A stretch of DNA of 64,000 nt from Ruminococcus sp. (lineage in GTDB: Bacteria; Bacillota; Clostridia; Oscillospirales; Acutalibacteraceae): positions 1 to 64,000 of the forward strand of contig JAFRDE010000014.1 in NCBI GenBank assembly GCA_017403985.1, written 5' to 3'. The position numbers were made by a program, and so were the translations under genes. This document shows, piece after piece, positions 49,842 to 57,763 of this stretch. Within the stretch, counting starts at the first letter, position 1; every line of letters starts with the position of its first letter. A model generated the notes under the pieces. It had not been told where the DNA came from and made no database searches. It saw only the letters and a program-made list of their open reading frames with translations.

Positions 49842-49874
49842 AAAAAGAGCAGCCGTCAACGGTTGCTCTTTTTT
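49842..49874 (+). terminator. Terminator after the Nudix/PP2C cassette
   Basis: AAGAGCAGCCG, TCAA loop, CGGTTGCTCTT and T-run. The 49723-49841 stretch before it is AT-rich with no gene visible. Confidence 0.85.
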
Positions 49875-49910
49875 GATGTTTGTGATAGAATATTAACAGG
49901 TATAGCTTTA

Positions 49911-49945
49911 ATTAGTGGCAAGTTGCCGGTGATTAGTGGTTAGTT
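49911..49945. repeat. Heptanucleotide array H13
   Basis: TTAGTGG, CAAGTTG, CCGGTGA, TTAGTGG, TTAGTTA, upstream of minD. Confidence 0.75.
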
Positions 49946-49984
49946 ATTATCGCCGAAGAAAGGTGTTTGTTTTTACATAAACAA

Positions 49985-50722
49985 ATGAGTGAAGTGATCG
50001 TAATCGCTTCCGGCAAGGGCGGAACAGGCAAGACGACTGTATGCGCGGGCTTGGCGGCGGCGTTGGCTAAAGCAAATTATAAGGTTTTGATCATCGACTG
50101 TGACAGCGGGATGCGCGGCGTCGACCTGATGCTGGGGATCTCGGACCGGTTGGTGTATGATATCTCGGACGTGGTCAGCGGAGCGTGCGAGTACAGCGAC
50201 GCGCTGTATAAGGTAGACGGCGAGTTGGAGCTGTACAGCGTAGCGGCGCCGCTTTACGCGGATGATGAGGTCAGCCCCTCGCTGATCAAGCAGTTTGTCG
50301 AAAGAGTCAGAAACGAATTCGACTACATCCTGATCGATTCCCCTGCCGGTACCGGCTCGGGCTTTTACGCGGCGGCGATCGCTGCCGACAGGGCGCTGGT
50401 GGTGATCAACACCGAGCCGATCAGTATCCGCGGCTGTAAGAATATCGGCGCGCGTCTGCGCGAGCTGAATATCAGCGACAGCCGGCTGATCATCAACCGC
50501 TTTGATAAAGACAGATTTTTTGAGATGGGACTGTACCGCGACCTCGACGAGGTGATCGACGAGGCGGGGATGAGGCTGATCGGTCTGATTCCCGAGGACG
50601 TCAGGGTCATCGCGCTGTCCCAGCGCGGCGCGCTCGCGAACAACTGGTCGCAGTCGTCCGTCATTTTTGATACTATCGTCAAGCGTCTGCAGGGCGTTGA
50701 CGTTCCTATCGTTGTAAGATAA
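49985..50722 (+). CDS. minD: Septum-site determining ATPase MinD
   Basis: Deviant Walker ATPase that positions division inhibitors on the membrane. From MSEVIVIASGKGGTGKTTVC it has the signature-Lys Walker A, the Walker B region YILIDSPAGTGSGF, and the C-terminal FDTIVKRLQG.. segment that resembles the membrane-binding amphipathic helix. I chose ATG 49985; a TTG at 49967 with GAAAGG very close upstream is an alternative. minC and minE are absent from the window. mgsA follows, as in many Clostridia. Confidence 0.9.
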   Translation: MSEVIVIASGKGGTGKTTVCAGLAAALAKANYKVLIIDCDSGMRGVDLMLGISDRLVYDISDVVSGACEYSDALYKVDGELELYSVAAPLYADDEVSPSLIKQFVERVRNEFDYILIDSPAGTGSGFYAAAIAADRALVVINTEPISIRGCKNIGARLRELNISDSRLIINRFDKDRFFEMGLYRDLDEVIDEAGMRLIGLIPEDVRVIALSQRGALANNWSQSSVIFDTIVKRLQGVDVPIVVR

Positions 50723-50808
50723 GGTTTACTGATATGTATAATTGACGAGTTGACGTTTTGTTTGAAGACACATATCGGTATCAGCAAAGGTCATATGGAG
50801 GTGCGTGT

Positions 50809-51204
50809 ATGAATATCGCGATTATTGCACATGATGAAAAGAAAGAATTGATGGTACAGTTCTGCATTGCTTACTGCGGCGTGCTCAGCAGAAATAAAAT
50901 GTGCGCGACAGGTACTACCGGCAAGATGGTCGCGGAGGCGACCGGTCTGCAGATACAGACATTTTTAGGCGGCTCACAGGGCGGCGACCAGCAGATCGCT
51001 GCGCGCATTGCATGCAACGAGATCGATATGCTGATCTTCTTCCGTGATCCGCTGACGCCCAAGCCTCACGAGCCGAACGATATGAACCTGCTGCGCCTGT
51101 GCGACATGCACAACATCCCCGTGGCGACTAATATCGCGACCGCCGAGGTGCTGATCCACGGTCTGGAGCGCGGCGACCTCGACTGGAGAAATATCGTCAG
51201 ATAA
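50809..51204 (+). CDS. mgsA: Methylglyoxal synthase
   Basis: Converts dihydroxyacetone phosphate to methylglyoxal and phosphate, a bypass of lower glycolysis. The 131 residues show the family core: [18 protein letters not shown], the phosphate-binding ATGTTGKM, and [15 protein letters not shown] with the catalytic Asp in FFRDPL. GGAGGT lies 7 bases before ATG 50809. It is closed by a strong terminator. Confidence 0.96.
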   Translation: MNIAIIAHDEKKELMVQFCIAYCGVLSRNKMCATGTTGKMVAEATGLQIQTFLGGSQGGDQQIAARIACNEIDMLIFFRDPLTPKPHEPNDMNLLRLCDMHNIPVATNIATAEVLIHGLERGDLDWRNIVR

Positions 51205-51226
51205 AAAAACATACATATATAATGAT

Positions 51227-51259
51227 ACCCGCAGCGGAATGGACCGCTGCGGGTTTTTG
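51227..51259 (+). terminator. Terminator after mgsA
   Basis: ACCCGCAGCGG, 6-base loop, CCGCTGCGGGT and T-run. Confidence 0.9.
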
Positions 51260-51278
51260 TGTGTGTTTATATATCGGG

Positions 51279-51455
51279 TATCGGTACGTCGCAAGCGTTG
51301 TCCCCTACATCATACGTTACATCTGCTTCGCAAAATGATTGATTGATAGGAAACGTTGCGGACGAGCAATGCTCGCCCCTACGGCAGAGAGATATGTTTC
51401 ATGGTTGGTTAGAGTTGGACAGGGGCATCGGTACGTTGCAAACGCCGTACCCGAC
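51279..51455. repeat. Cluster of three P palindromes (P7-P9)
   Basis: TACGTCGCAAGCGTTGTCCC (about 51285), GCGGACGAGCAATGCTCGCC with CCTAC (51358-51382) and CGGTACGTTGCAAACGCCGT (about 51430), diverged copies in the mgsA-kinase gap. Confidence 0.5.
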
Positions 51456-51464
51456 ATTTTATGA

Positions 51465-52997
51465 TTATTCCTCATCCGTGGGGATGACGGGGAGGATGAA
51501 CCAGAAGTCGGAGCCTTCGCCGAGGGCGGAGCTGACGCCGTATTCGCCGTCGTGGGCGAGGAGGACGTTCTTGACGATGGAGAGCCCTAAGCCCGTGCCG
51601 ATCTTCGCGCGGCGGTGCTCCTCGCCCGCGCGGTAGTAGCGGTCCCAGATATAGGGGAGCTGTTCCTCGGGGATGCCCTCGCCGTGATCGATGACGTCGA
51701 TGCGAACCTTTTCATCCGTCACCGTCTGGCGCACGATGACGGTCTTATCCTCGCCGATATAGTTGATCGCGTTGTTGATCAGGTTATAGATCACCTGCGT
51801 GATGCGGAGCTCGTCGCCCATGACAAAGACCTCGCGGTCGTGTTCAAAGACGATGTTCAATCCATCGCTCTCGATCAGCTTGGTGTAGCGGGAGAAGATG
51901 CTTTCGATACATTTTGTCAGCGAGAACGGCGCCATTTTGATATCGGCGGTGTTGCTCTGCAGGCGGGAGATATCTAAAAGGTCGGTGACCAGCAGGTTCA
52001 GGCGGTTCGCTTCGTCGATGATGATCTGCAGGTTTTCGGGGGTCATCTCGCCGGGCAGATCCTGCATGACCTCGGCGTAGCCGGTGATCATGGTCAGCGG
52101 CGTGCGCAGGTCGTGGGAGATGTTGGAGATCAGCTCTTTTTGGAGCGAATCGACCTTTTTCAGCTCGCCGGCGGCGAAGTTGAGGGTGGTGTTCAGCTCG
52201 GTGATCTCGCGGTATCTGCCGCCCTCAAAGGAGACGTCGTAGTCCTGCTTTGCCAGAGCCTTTGCCTTTTCGTTGGTAACGGAGATGGGCTTGGCGATCA
52301 TCTTGCCGAGGAAAACAGCGATGATGACGCTGAACAGGAGGATGACCGCGGTCATGATAATCAGCTGATAACGCAGGGTCTCGACGACGCTGTTGACGGG
52401 AGTGATCTCGCTTTCAACCAGGATCAGCCGCTCGCCGTCCGTAACGGGAACGATGCACGCGTAGGCGAGGATCTGAACCGTTTCGCGATCCAGGGACGGC
52501 TGATGCTCGTGCATGATGATATCGACGCGCGCTTCGTCCTCGGTCGCGCCGAAGGAGCGGCGGGAATGCATTTCAAAGCGGCTTTCTTTTTCCGCGGCGG
52601 TGATGGTCGATACCTTGCCGCCGTTATCGGTCGCCTGCCGGTAAAGATCATAGACGGTGCTCATGGGCACGTCGGAACGGATCCACGGACGCGACGAAGA
52701 AACATATTCACAGGAGAAAATCGAGTCGGTGGTATCGTAAACGCCGACCAGCATGGAATTCTGTTCTTCGATCTCTGTGACCAGATCGTAAAACTTTCCG
52801 GTTTCACCATATTTGAGATAGGTTTCCAAGCCGTAGGCGCAGGATTTGACCTGTTCGGTTTTGATGGTTTTATAGAAGGATTCCAGAAAAACCGTCTGGA
52901 ATAGCCATAATATGATCAGCAGGAGCGCCGAAAAGGTCAGAAAGCCTATCGCGAGATAAAAGCGGAGCGGGCGTTTTTTCTTTAATTCAGGTTTCAA
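51465..52997 (-). CDS. Membrane sensor histidine kinase
   Basis: An orthodox two-component kinase of about 510 residues. It has a membrane segment near residues 13-34, an extracellular sensor domain of about 170 residues, a second membrane segment and HAMP-like linker, the H-box SNISHDLRTPLTMITGY (His295), and the ATPase with N box (LINNAINYI), DHGEGIPEEQLPYIWDRYYR and GTGLGLSIVKNVL. It overlaps the regulator gene upstream. I set the start at TTG 52997, 12 bases after GAGGAG; a TTG at 53009 touches that site. The signal is unknown. Confidence 0.92.
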   Translation of the reverse strand: MKPELKKKRPLRFYLAIGFLTFSALLLIILWLFQTVFLESFYKTIKTEQVKSCAYGLETYLKYGETGKFYDLVTEIEEQNSMLVGVYDTTDSIFSCEYVSSSRPWIRSDVPMSTVYDLYRQATDNGGKVSTITAAEKESRFEMHSRRSFGATEDEARVDIIMHEHQPSLDRETVQILAYACIVPVTDGERLILVESEITPVNSVVETLRYQLIIMTAVILLFSVIIAVFLGKMIAKPISVTNEKAKALAKQDYDVSFEGGRYREITELNTTLNFAAGELKKVDSLQKELISNISHDLRTPLTMITGYAEVMQDLPGEMTPENLQIIIDEANRLNLLVTDLLDISRLQSNTADIKMAPFSLTKCIESIFSRYTKLIESDGLNIVFEHDREVFVMGDELRITQVIYNLINNAINYIGEDKTVIVRQTVTDEKVRIDVIDHGEGIPEEQLPYIWDRYYRAGEEHRRAKIGTGLGLSIVKNVLLAHDGEYGVSSALGEGSDFWFILPVIPTDEE

Positions 52998-53661
52998 AGC
53001 GATATCCAACTCCTCTGAGGGTGACGATCAGGTGGGCATAGGGTCCCAGACTTTTTCTGAGCAGCTTGATGTGGGTGTCGAGGGTACGGTCGTCACCGAA
53101 GAAATCGTAGCCCCAGACCTTGGAGATCAGCTGTTCGCGGGTGAGGGCGATGCCCTTGTTGTTGACCATGTAGAACAGAAGCTCATATTCGCGGGGGGTG
53201 AGGGAGACGCGCTCGCCGTCGACGGTGACGACGCGCGCGGAAAAGTCGATGGAAAGCCCCTGATAGACGAATCGGGAGTTCTTGTCGTCCTTTTGATCGC
53301 TGCCGGAGCGGCGCAGGACCGCGGCGACGCGCATCATCAGCTCCTTGGGAGAGAAGGGCTTGACGACGTAATCGTCGACGCCCGACTCGAAGCCCGAGAG
53401 GCGGTCGTACTCCTCGCCGCGGGCGGAAAGCATGATGATGGGGACGTTGCTGAACCGGCGGATCTGCTCCACCGCCTGAAAGCCGTCCATCACGGGCATC
53501 ATGATGTCCATGACGATCAGGTCGTAGGTGTTGTTGCGGCATTTCAGGACCGCCTGTTCGCCGTTTTCGGCTTCATCGACCTCATGACCTTCATATTCGG
53601 CGTATTTTTTGATCAGTTCGCGGATGCGGAATTCGTCGTCGACGATCAGTAATTTGCTCAT
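52987..53661 (-). CDS. OmpR-family response regulator
   Basis: A 224-residue transcription factor. Receiver: acidic pair Asp8-Asp9, phospho-acceptor Asp52 in VMDIMMP and the Lys of VVKPFSPKE. The C-terminal winged helix ends LRGVGYRFET. GGGGAGAT precedes ATG 53661. It is the first gene of the regulator-kinase pair. Paired AATGTNACA boxes stand at its -35, suggesting autoregulation. Confidence 0.95.
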   Translation of the reverse strand: MSKLLIVDDEFRIRELIKKYAEYEGHEVDEAENGEQAVLKCRNNTYDLIVMDIMMPVMDGFQAVEQIRRFSNVPIIMLSARGEEYDRLSGFESGVDDYVVKPFSPKELMMRVAAVLRRSGSDQKDDKNSRFVYQGLSIDFSARVVTVDGERVSLTPREYELLFYMVNNKGIALTREQLISKVWGYDFFGDDRTLDTHIKLLRKSLGPYAHLIVTLRGVGYRFET

Positions 53662-53691
53662 AAGATCTCCCCGTTTCTCAATTATGAAAAC

Positions 53692-53735
53692 ATTATACAA
53701 TGGGAATGTGACAGTTATTTGATGAAAATGTTACA
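53692..53735 (-). promoter_or_regulatory. Promoter and direct-repeat operator of the two-component pair
   Basis: TATAAT on the minus strand (53697-53692) with no TTGACA, and two AATGTNACA copies (plus strand 53705-53713 and 53727-53735) exactly 22 bases apart, two helical turns. This is the geometry expected for an OmpR-family activator. Confidence 0.6.
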
Positions 53736-53740
53736 GGTTA

Positions 53741-53768
53741 TAGGAGTTAGGAGTTAGGAGTTAGATAT
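53741..53768. repeat. Heptanucleotide array H14
   Basis: TAGGAGT three times exactly, then TAGATAT. Confidence 0.85.
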
Positions 53769-53826
53769 ATCCTCTCAAATTATATTATAATGGAAAAAGA
53801 GGGGAATGGCAAGAAGTTCCGACATA

Positions 53827-53858
53827 CAAAAACGGCGCCCTCTTCTGAGAGCGCCGCA
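53827..53858 (-). terminator. Terminator after the dockerin gene
   Basis: GCGGCGCTC, TCAGAA loop, GAGGGCGCCG then TTTTTG on the minus strand. Confidence 0.85.
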
Positions 53859-53870
53859 GAGATCAAAGAT

Positions 53871-54911
53871 TTATTCTTCTTCTTTATAGGGCTTGGAGCC
53901 GTCGATGTTGCAGATCTTCGCCAGATATCTCTGGATACGGGTAGCGTCGATGATGGAGATATAACCGTCGTCGTCAACATCCGCAGCATCCTTATCAAAG
54001 GTCATGCCATCGGGCAGATCCGCACCAACGAGATAATACTGGATGCAGAGTACGTCGAGCATATCGACAACCTTGTCGTTATTGACGTCGCCGGGCTTTG
54101 CATGATGATGCTCGGGGTTGATACAGGAAGACGTTCTGCCGTGATAGTTCGGGTTCTTCTGACCGTCCTGCGTGTACTCGGGATAGTAACCGTAGCAGCC
54201 GTTGCCGTAGTAGACATACCAGTTGGAGTCATAGTTCGGGAAACCGGTCAGCGGGTTGATGGTGTAGCGGGTATAGTCGATGATCTGGATACAGCCGTCC
54301 ATGTTGTCCTCGTTGGGAGAACCGTCAGGAAGGGTATCATAGTCGTCAGGATAAGCGCCTTCGATGTTGGCGTCGGCGAGCTGACGGGCATAGTTGAAGA
54401 TCTCTTTGGTATCGTCCATACCGCCGTTAACGCCGTTGTCCCAGATCATGATGGGGGTGCCGCCGTCAGCGGGAACGGTCGCTTCATAAATGCGGTTCTC
54501 GGCATCTACGAGCTTAGTTCTGTAACCAACCCAAGTACAGCCGCTGCCGCTCGACCAGCCCTGATCGGCAGAACCTGCAATACCGCCCCACCAGTATACG
54601 CATACCTGGCAGACGCCGTCAGCGTTGGTATTGAACTTATTCGCCCAGTCGGAGCCTGACTGTTCGGGATCCGGAACAGGAAGCTGGAAGTAAATATGCT
54701 GGACGTCGCCGAGCTGACCGTTGTTGCAAGCCTTGATCGCTTCTTCACAGGTAGGGGTATTATCGTCTACGGTATAAGAGCCGCTGGGATTATAAACCGA
54801 ACCGGAAATCATTTTCGAGTAGTCGTCGTCGTTGTTATACGCGCTTGTGGATACGACCGCGACAGAGGCTACCAGCATTACAGCAAGCAAAATGCTAATA
54901 ATTTTTTTCAT
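53871..54911 (-). CDS. Exported dockerin-bearing protein, possible starch-binding module
   Basis: A 346-residue exported protein. Signal peptide is about residues 1-24 (MKKIISILLAVMLVASVAVV, STSA). The C-terminus (about 280-335) is a type I dockerin with two calcium-loop repeats, DVNNDKVVDMLDVLCIQYYL and DVDDDGYISIIDATRIQRYL, so it should bind a cohesin scaffold or a cell-surface cohesin. The middle, with HIYFQLP, VCQVCVYWWGG and IMIWDNGVNGG, loosely recalls CBM26-type starch-binding modules; this is a weak call. No catalytic domain is seen. AGGAGG precedes ATG 54911. It has its own promoter and terminator. Confidence 0.85.
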   Translation of the reverse strand: MKKIISILLAVMLVASVAVVSTSAYNNDDDYSKMISGSVYNPSGSYTVDDNTPTCEEAIKACNNGQLGDVQHIYFQLPVPDPEQSGSDWANKFNTNADGVCQVCVYWWGGIAGSADQGWSSGSGCTWVGYRTKLVDAENRIYEATVPADGGTPIMIWDNGVNGGMDDTKEIFNYARQLADANIEGAYPDDYDTLPDGSPNEDNMDGCIQIIDYTRYTINPLTGFPNYDSNWYVYYGNGCYGYYPEYTQDGQKNPNYHGRTSSCINPEHHHAKPGDVNNDKVVDMLDVLCIQYYLVGADLPDGMTFDKDAADVDDDGYISIIDATRIQRYLAKICNIDGSKPYKEEE

Positions 54912-54941
54912 GAGAAATCCTCCTAATATATTGGTAACGTT

Positions 54942-54971
54942 ATTATAACATAATCTTATCACAGATTACAA
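54942..54971 (-). promoter_or_regulatory. Promoter of the dockerin gene
   Basis: On the minus strand TTGTAA (54971-54966), 18-base spacer, TATAAT (54947-54942). From 54972 to 55160 I see only AT-rich DNA and a GGTCGGACGG direct repeat, no gene. Confidence 0.65.
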
Positions 54972-55165
54972 GTATATTTCCTTTACAATTTTAATATTTT
55001 TTGATAAAATTTTGAAATTTCTGTAATATTGCATAAATCCGGAGGGTGATTTTTCATACTATCGACGAAAGAACAGGAGGGTCGGACGGCGCGGTCAGGG
55101 GTCGGACGGACGAAAAAGGAAACATTTGGAGCACGAGGGTATACATACCTATACAGTAGGTTATA

Positions 55166-55193
55166 TTGACAAGATGAGATTTGTGTGTAAAAT
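55166..55193 (+). promoter_or_regulatory. Promoter of hydE
   Basis: TTGACA (55166-55171), 16-base spacer, TAAAAT (55188-55193). The leader to hydE contains the R11 pair. Confidence 0.6.
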
Positions 55194-55249
55194 GAGGGGT
55201 AGTGAGCAGAGGATCGTTAAGTAAACAATGATCACACTAATTGTAATAG

Positions 55250-55402
55250 TGTCATTGCGAAGCCTGAAGCCTCTCTATGAGAGAGGTGCCGCGAAACGGC
55301 AGGCTGCGGCAATCCCCCGGTCAACAATACGGTATGATGTGACAGAAGAAAACGGCTCCTCTTTGTGGGATTGCCACGTCGCTTGTGCTCCTCGCAATGA
55401 CA
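55250..55402. repeat. Inverted pair of R repeats (R11)
   Basis: Left: GTCATTGCGAAGCC and GGCAATCCCCC, split by an M-like hairpin insert CCTCTCTATGAGAGAGG. Right: TCCTCTTTGTGGGATTGCCA and CCTCGCAATGAC, inverted. Together they bound a unit of about 150 bases. Confidence 0.65.
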
Positions 55403-55439
55403 ACGAATATGAAAACTCCGGACCTACTCAAGGTGTAAT

Positions 55440-56483
55440 ATGACAGATGTATTAGTGAAAAAGTTAAGAGAGAACCGCGATCTCAGCGACGGTGAGCTGC
55501 GTGAGCTGATCGAAAGCTCCGCTCATGATGAGGCGCTCAGACAGGCAGCGGACAAGGTCCGGCGCGAGCGGTACGGCGACGCCGTATATCTGCGCGGGCT
55601 GATCGAATTCACCTCGTACTGCAAGCAAAATTGCCTGTACTGCGGTCTGCGCGCGGGCAACCGAAACGCGCAGCGGTATCGCCTGAGCAGGGAGGAGATC
55701 CTCTCTTGCTGCGACGAGGGTTATGCGCTGGGGTACCGCACCTTTGTGCTGCAGGGCGGGGAGGATCCATATTATACGGACGACATGATCTGCGATATCG
55801 TCAGATCGATCAAGGAAAAATACCCCGACTGCGCGGTAACGCTGTCGATCGGCGAGAAGCCGCGGCAGAGCTATGAACGGTACTTCGCGGCGGGAGCCGA
55901 CCGCTATCTGCTGCGGCACGAGACCGCCGACCCGGAGCATTACGCGAAGCTGCACACGGACAAGATGAGCAGCGAGAACCGCAAGCACTGCCTGAGGGAT
56001 CTGAAAGAGATCGGGTATCAGGTCGGCGCGGGCTTTATGGTGGGCTCGCCGTATCAGACGACGGAGAATCTGATCGCTGATCTGCGCTTTTTGCAGGAAC
56101 TGCAGCCGGATATGATCGGGATAGGACCGTATATCTCGCATAAGGACACGCCGTTTCGGGATGAAAAGAACGGGACCGCGGAGCTGACGCTGCGGATGCT
56201 GTCGATCCTGCGGCTGATGTTCCCGTATGCGCTGCTGCCGTCTACGACGGCGCTCGGGACGATCCGTCCCGACGGGCGCGAGCTGGGACTGAAAGCCGGA
56301 GGCAACGTGGTGATGCCGAACCTGTCGCCGGTACAGGTGCGGGATAAATACGCGATCTATGATAATAAGATCTGTACGGGAGAGGAAAGCGCTCAGTGCC
56401 GCGGCTGCCTGGAGAAGCGCATCGAGAGCGCGGGATATCGGGCGGTCACGGATCGCGGGGATGTGAAGCGCGCTTCGCGCTGA
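55440..56483 (+). CDS. hydE: [FeFe]-hydrogenase H-cluster radical SAM maturase HydE
   Basis: Radical SAM enzyme building part of the di-iron subcluster of [FeFe]-hydrogenase. The 347 residues carry the CKQNCLYCGLR cluster motif (CxxxCxxC), GGEDPYYTDDM and the C-terminal barrel segment LLPSTTALGTIRPDGRELGL. HydE is distinguished from biotin synthase by its length and lack of BioB's signature. HydF and HydG are not in the window. It implies H2 metabolism, consistent with PFOR. A 7-bp array starts at its stop. Confidence 0.9.
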   Translation: MTDVLVKKLRENRDLSDGELRELIESSAHDEALRQAADKVRRERYGDAVYLRGLIEFTSYCKQNCLYCGLRAGNRNAQRYRLSREEILSCCDEGYALGYRTFVLQGGEDPYYTDDMICDIVRSIKEKYPDCAVTLSIGEKPRQSYERYFAAGADRYLLRHETADPEHYAKLHTDKMSSENRKHCLRDLKEIGYQVGAGFMVGSPYQTTENLIADLRFLQELQPDMIGIGPYISHKDTPFRDEKNGTAELTLRMLSILRLMFPYALLPSTTALGTIRPDGRELGLKAGGNVVMPNLSPVQVRDKYAIYDNKICTGEESAQCRGCLEKRIESAGYRAVTDRGDVKRASR

Positions 56484-56511
56484 AAGAATAGAGAATAGCG
56501 AATAATGAATA
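56484..56511. repeat. Heptanucleotide array H15
   Basis: AAGAATA, GAGAATA, GCGAATA, ATGAATA, beginning on the base after the hydE stop. Confidence 0.8.
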
Positions 56512-56545
56512 ATTGTGGGAGGGCGCTGCCCTTACCCGATTTGTA

Positions 56546-56590
56546 AAACCCTCAGTCACTTCGTGACAGCTCCCTTAGAAAAGGGAGCCT
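56546..56590. repeat. Single M repeat end (M9)
   Basis: AAACCCTCAGTCACTTCGTG and ACAGCTCCCTTAGAAAAGGG with AGCC, upstream of tcdA. Confidence 0.7.
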
Positions 56591-56607
56591 AGAAAAAGGT
56601 ATTTCAT

Positions 56608-57321
56608 ATGATCAATGAATTTTCACGCACGGAGCTGCTGCTGGGTGCGGACGGAATGGAAAAACTGAAAAAATCGCGGGTCGCGGTGTTCGGGATCGGC
56701 GGCGTAGGAGGCTACGCGGTCGAGGCTTTGGCGCGCGCGGGTGTCGGGGCGCTCGACCTGATCGACAACGACGTTGTCGGTACGACCAATATCAACCGCC
56801 AGACCATCGCGCTCCGTTCGACCGTCGGACAGCCGAAGGTCGAGGTGATGGCGGCGCGTGTCAAGGATATCAATCCCGACTGTGAAGTCAGGACATATCA
56901 GTGCTTTTACGGTCCCGAAACGGCGGAGACGTTCGATTTTACACAGTATGACTATATCATCGACGCGATCGACACCGTGACGGGGAAGCTCGCGCTGGTG
57001 ACGCAGGCGCAAAAGGCAAATACGCCGATCATCTCGTCGATGGGAACGGGTAATAAGCTCGATCCTACCGCGTTTATCGTGACGGATATCTACAAAACCT
57101 CATTTTGTCCGCTCGCGCGGATCATGCGCAAGGAGCTCAGAAAGCGCGGCGTTGACAGCCTGAAAGTCGTCTATTCCGAAGAAGAAGCCTTAACGCCCGA
57201 GGGAGAGACGGAGGAGCTGCCGCAGGGCAGGCGGTCGATACCGGGTTCGGTGTCGTTCGTACCGTCGGTCGCGGGGCTGATCCTTGCGGGCGAAGTGATC
57301 AAAGATTTGGTAAAGCGATGA
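56608..57321 (+). CDS. tcdA: tRNA threonylcarbamoyladenosine dehydratase TcdA
   Basis: ThiF/E1-like ATPase that cyclises t6A37 in tRNA to ct6A. The 237 residues have the adenylate-binding VAVFGIGGVGGYAVEALARA, IDNDVVGTTNINRQ and DAIDTVTGK, and the family's RMRKELRKRGV-like IMRKELRKRGV near the middle, with LAG-type FVPSVAGLILAGEVI at the end. This pattern is that of YgdL/CsdL rather than ThiF or MoeB. AAAAAGG precedes the ATG. Confidence 0.92.
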   Translation: MINEFSRTELLLGADGMEKLKKSRVAVFGIGGVGGYAVEALARAGVGALDLIDNDVVGTTNINRQTIALRSTVGQPKVEVMAARVKDINPDCEVRTYQCFYGPETAETFDFTQYDYIIDAIDTVTGKLALVTQAQKANTPIISSMGTGNKLDPTAFIVTDIYKTSFCPLARIMRKELRKRGVDSLKVVYSEEEALTPEGETEELPQGRRSIPGSVSFVPSVAGLILAGEVIKDLVKR

Positions 57322-57323
57322 TG

Positions 57324-57350
57324 ACCGCAGGAGATATCCTGCGGTTTTTT
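57324..57350 (+). terminator. Terminator after tcdA
   Basis: ACCGCAGGA, TAT-containing loop, TCCTGCGGT and six T. Confidence 0.85.
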
Positions 57351-57463
57351 GATGCGGGGTGTAAGTGAAGGAGATTTGCGGGTTCATTGATAATTCGGAA
57401 AGGATTTCACCTCATCCGACCAACTCGCAAGCGAATTGCCCACCTTTTTCTAAGCGAAAACGG

Positions 57464-57513
57464 CAACCCCTCCGTCGCTTCGCGCCACCTCCCCTAACAG
57501 GGGAGACTCCGTC
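57464..57513. repeat. Diverged M repeat (M10)
   Basis: ACCCCTCCGTCGCTTCGCGC and CACCTCCCCTAACAGGGGAG, in the tcdA-asnB gap. I see no gene in 57322-57763. Confidence 0.55.
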
Positions 57514-57643
57514 AAGGGGAAGGCTTATAAACGCGCTGCACCAATGCTTTCTTTCATCGTGGCGCCGTCTCGCGGCAAGGGGATTTAGTATAAAAGCGCC
57601 AATTATTTTTGCTTACGTGTACGAGGGTTTTGACAATATTTTC

Positions 57644-57672
57644 TTGCAGTTTGCGGGAAAATATGGTATGAT
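57644..57672 (+). promoter_or_regulatory. Promoter of asnB
   Basis: TTGCAG (57644-57649), 17-base spacer, TATGAT (57667-57672), with a second AT-rich hexamer ATAATC just after. Confidence 0.65.
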
Positions 57673-57763
57673 ATAATCGATAGTATGCGTAATTGCGCCG
57701 CTGTCAACAACTTTGATGGAAATATCCTGATATAAAGCAGACTTTTGAAAGGAGTTTTGCGAT

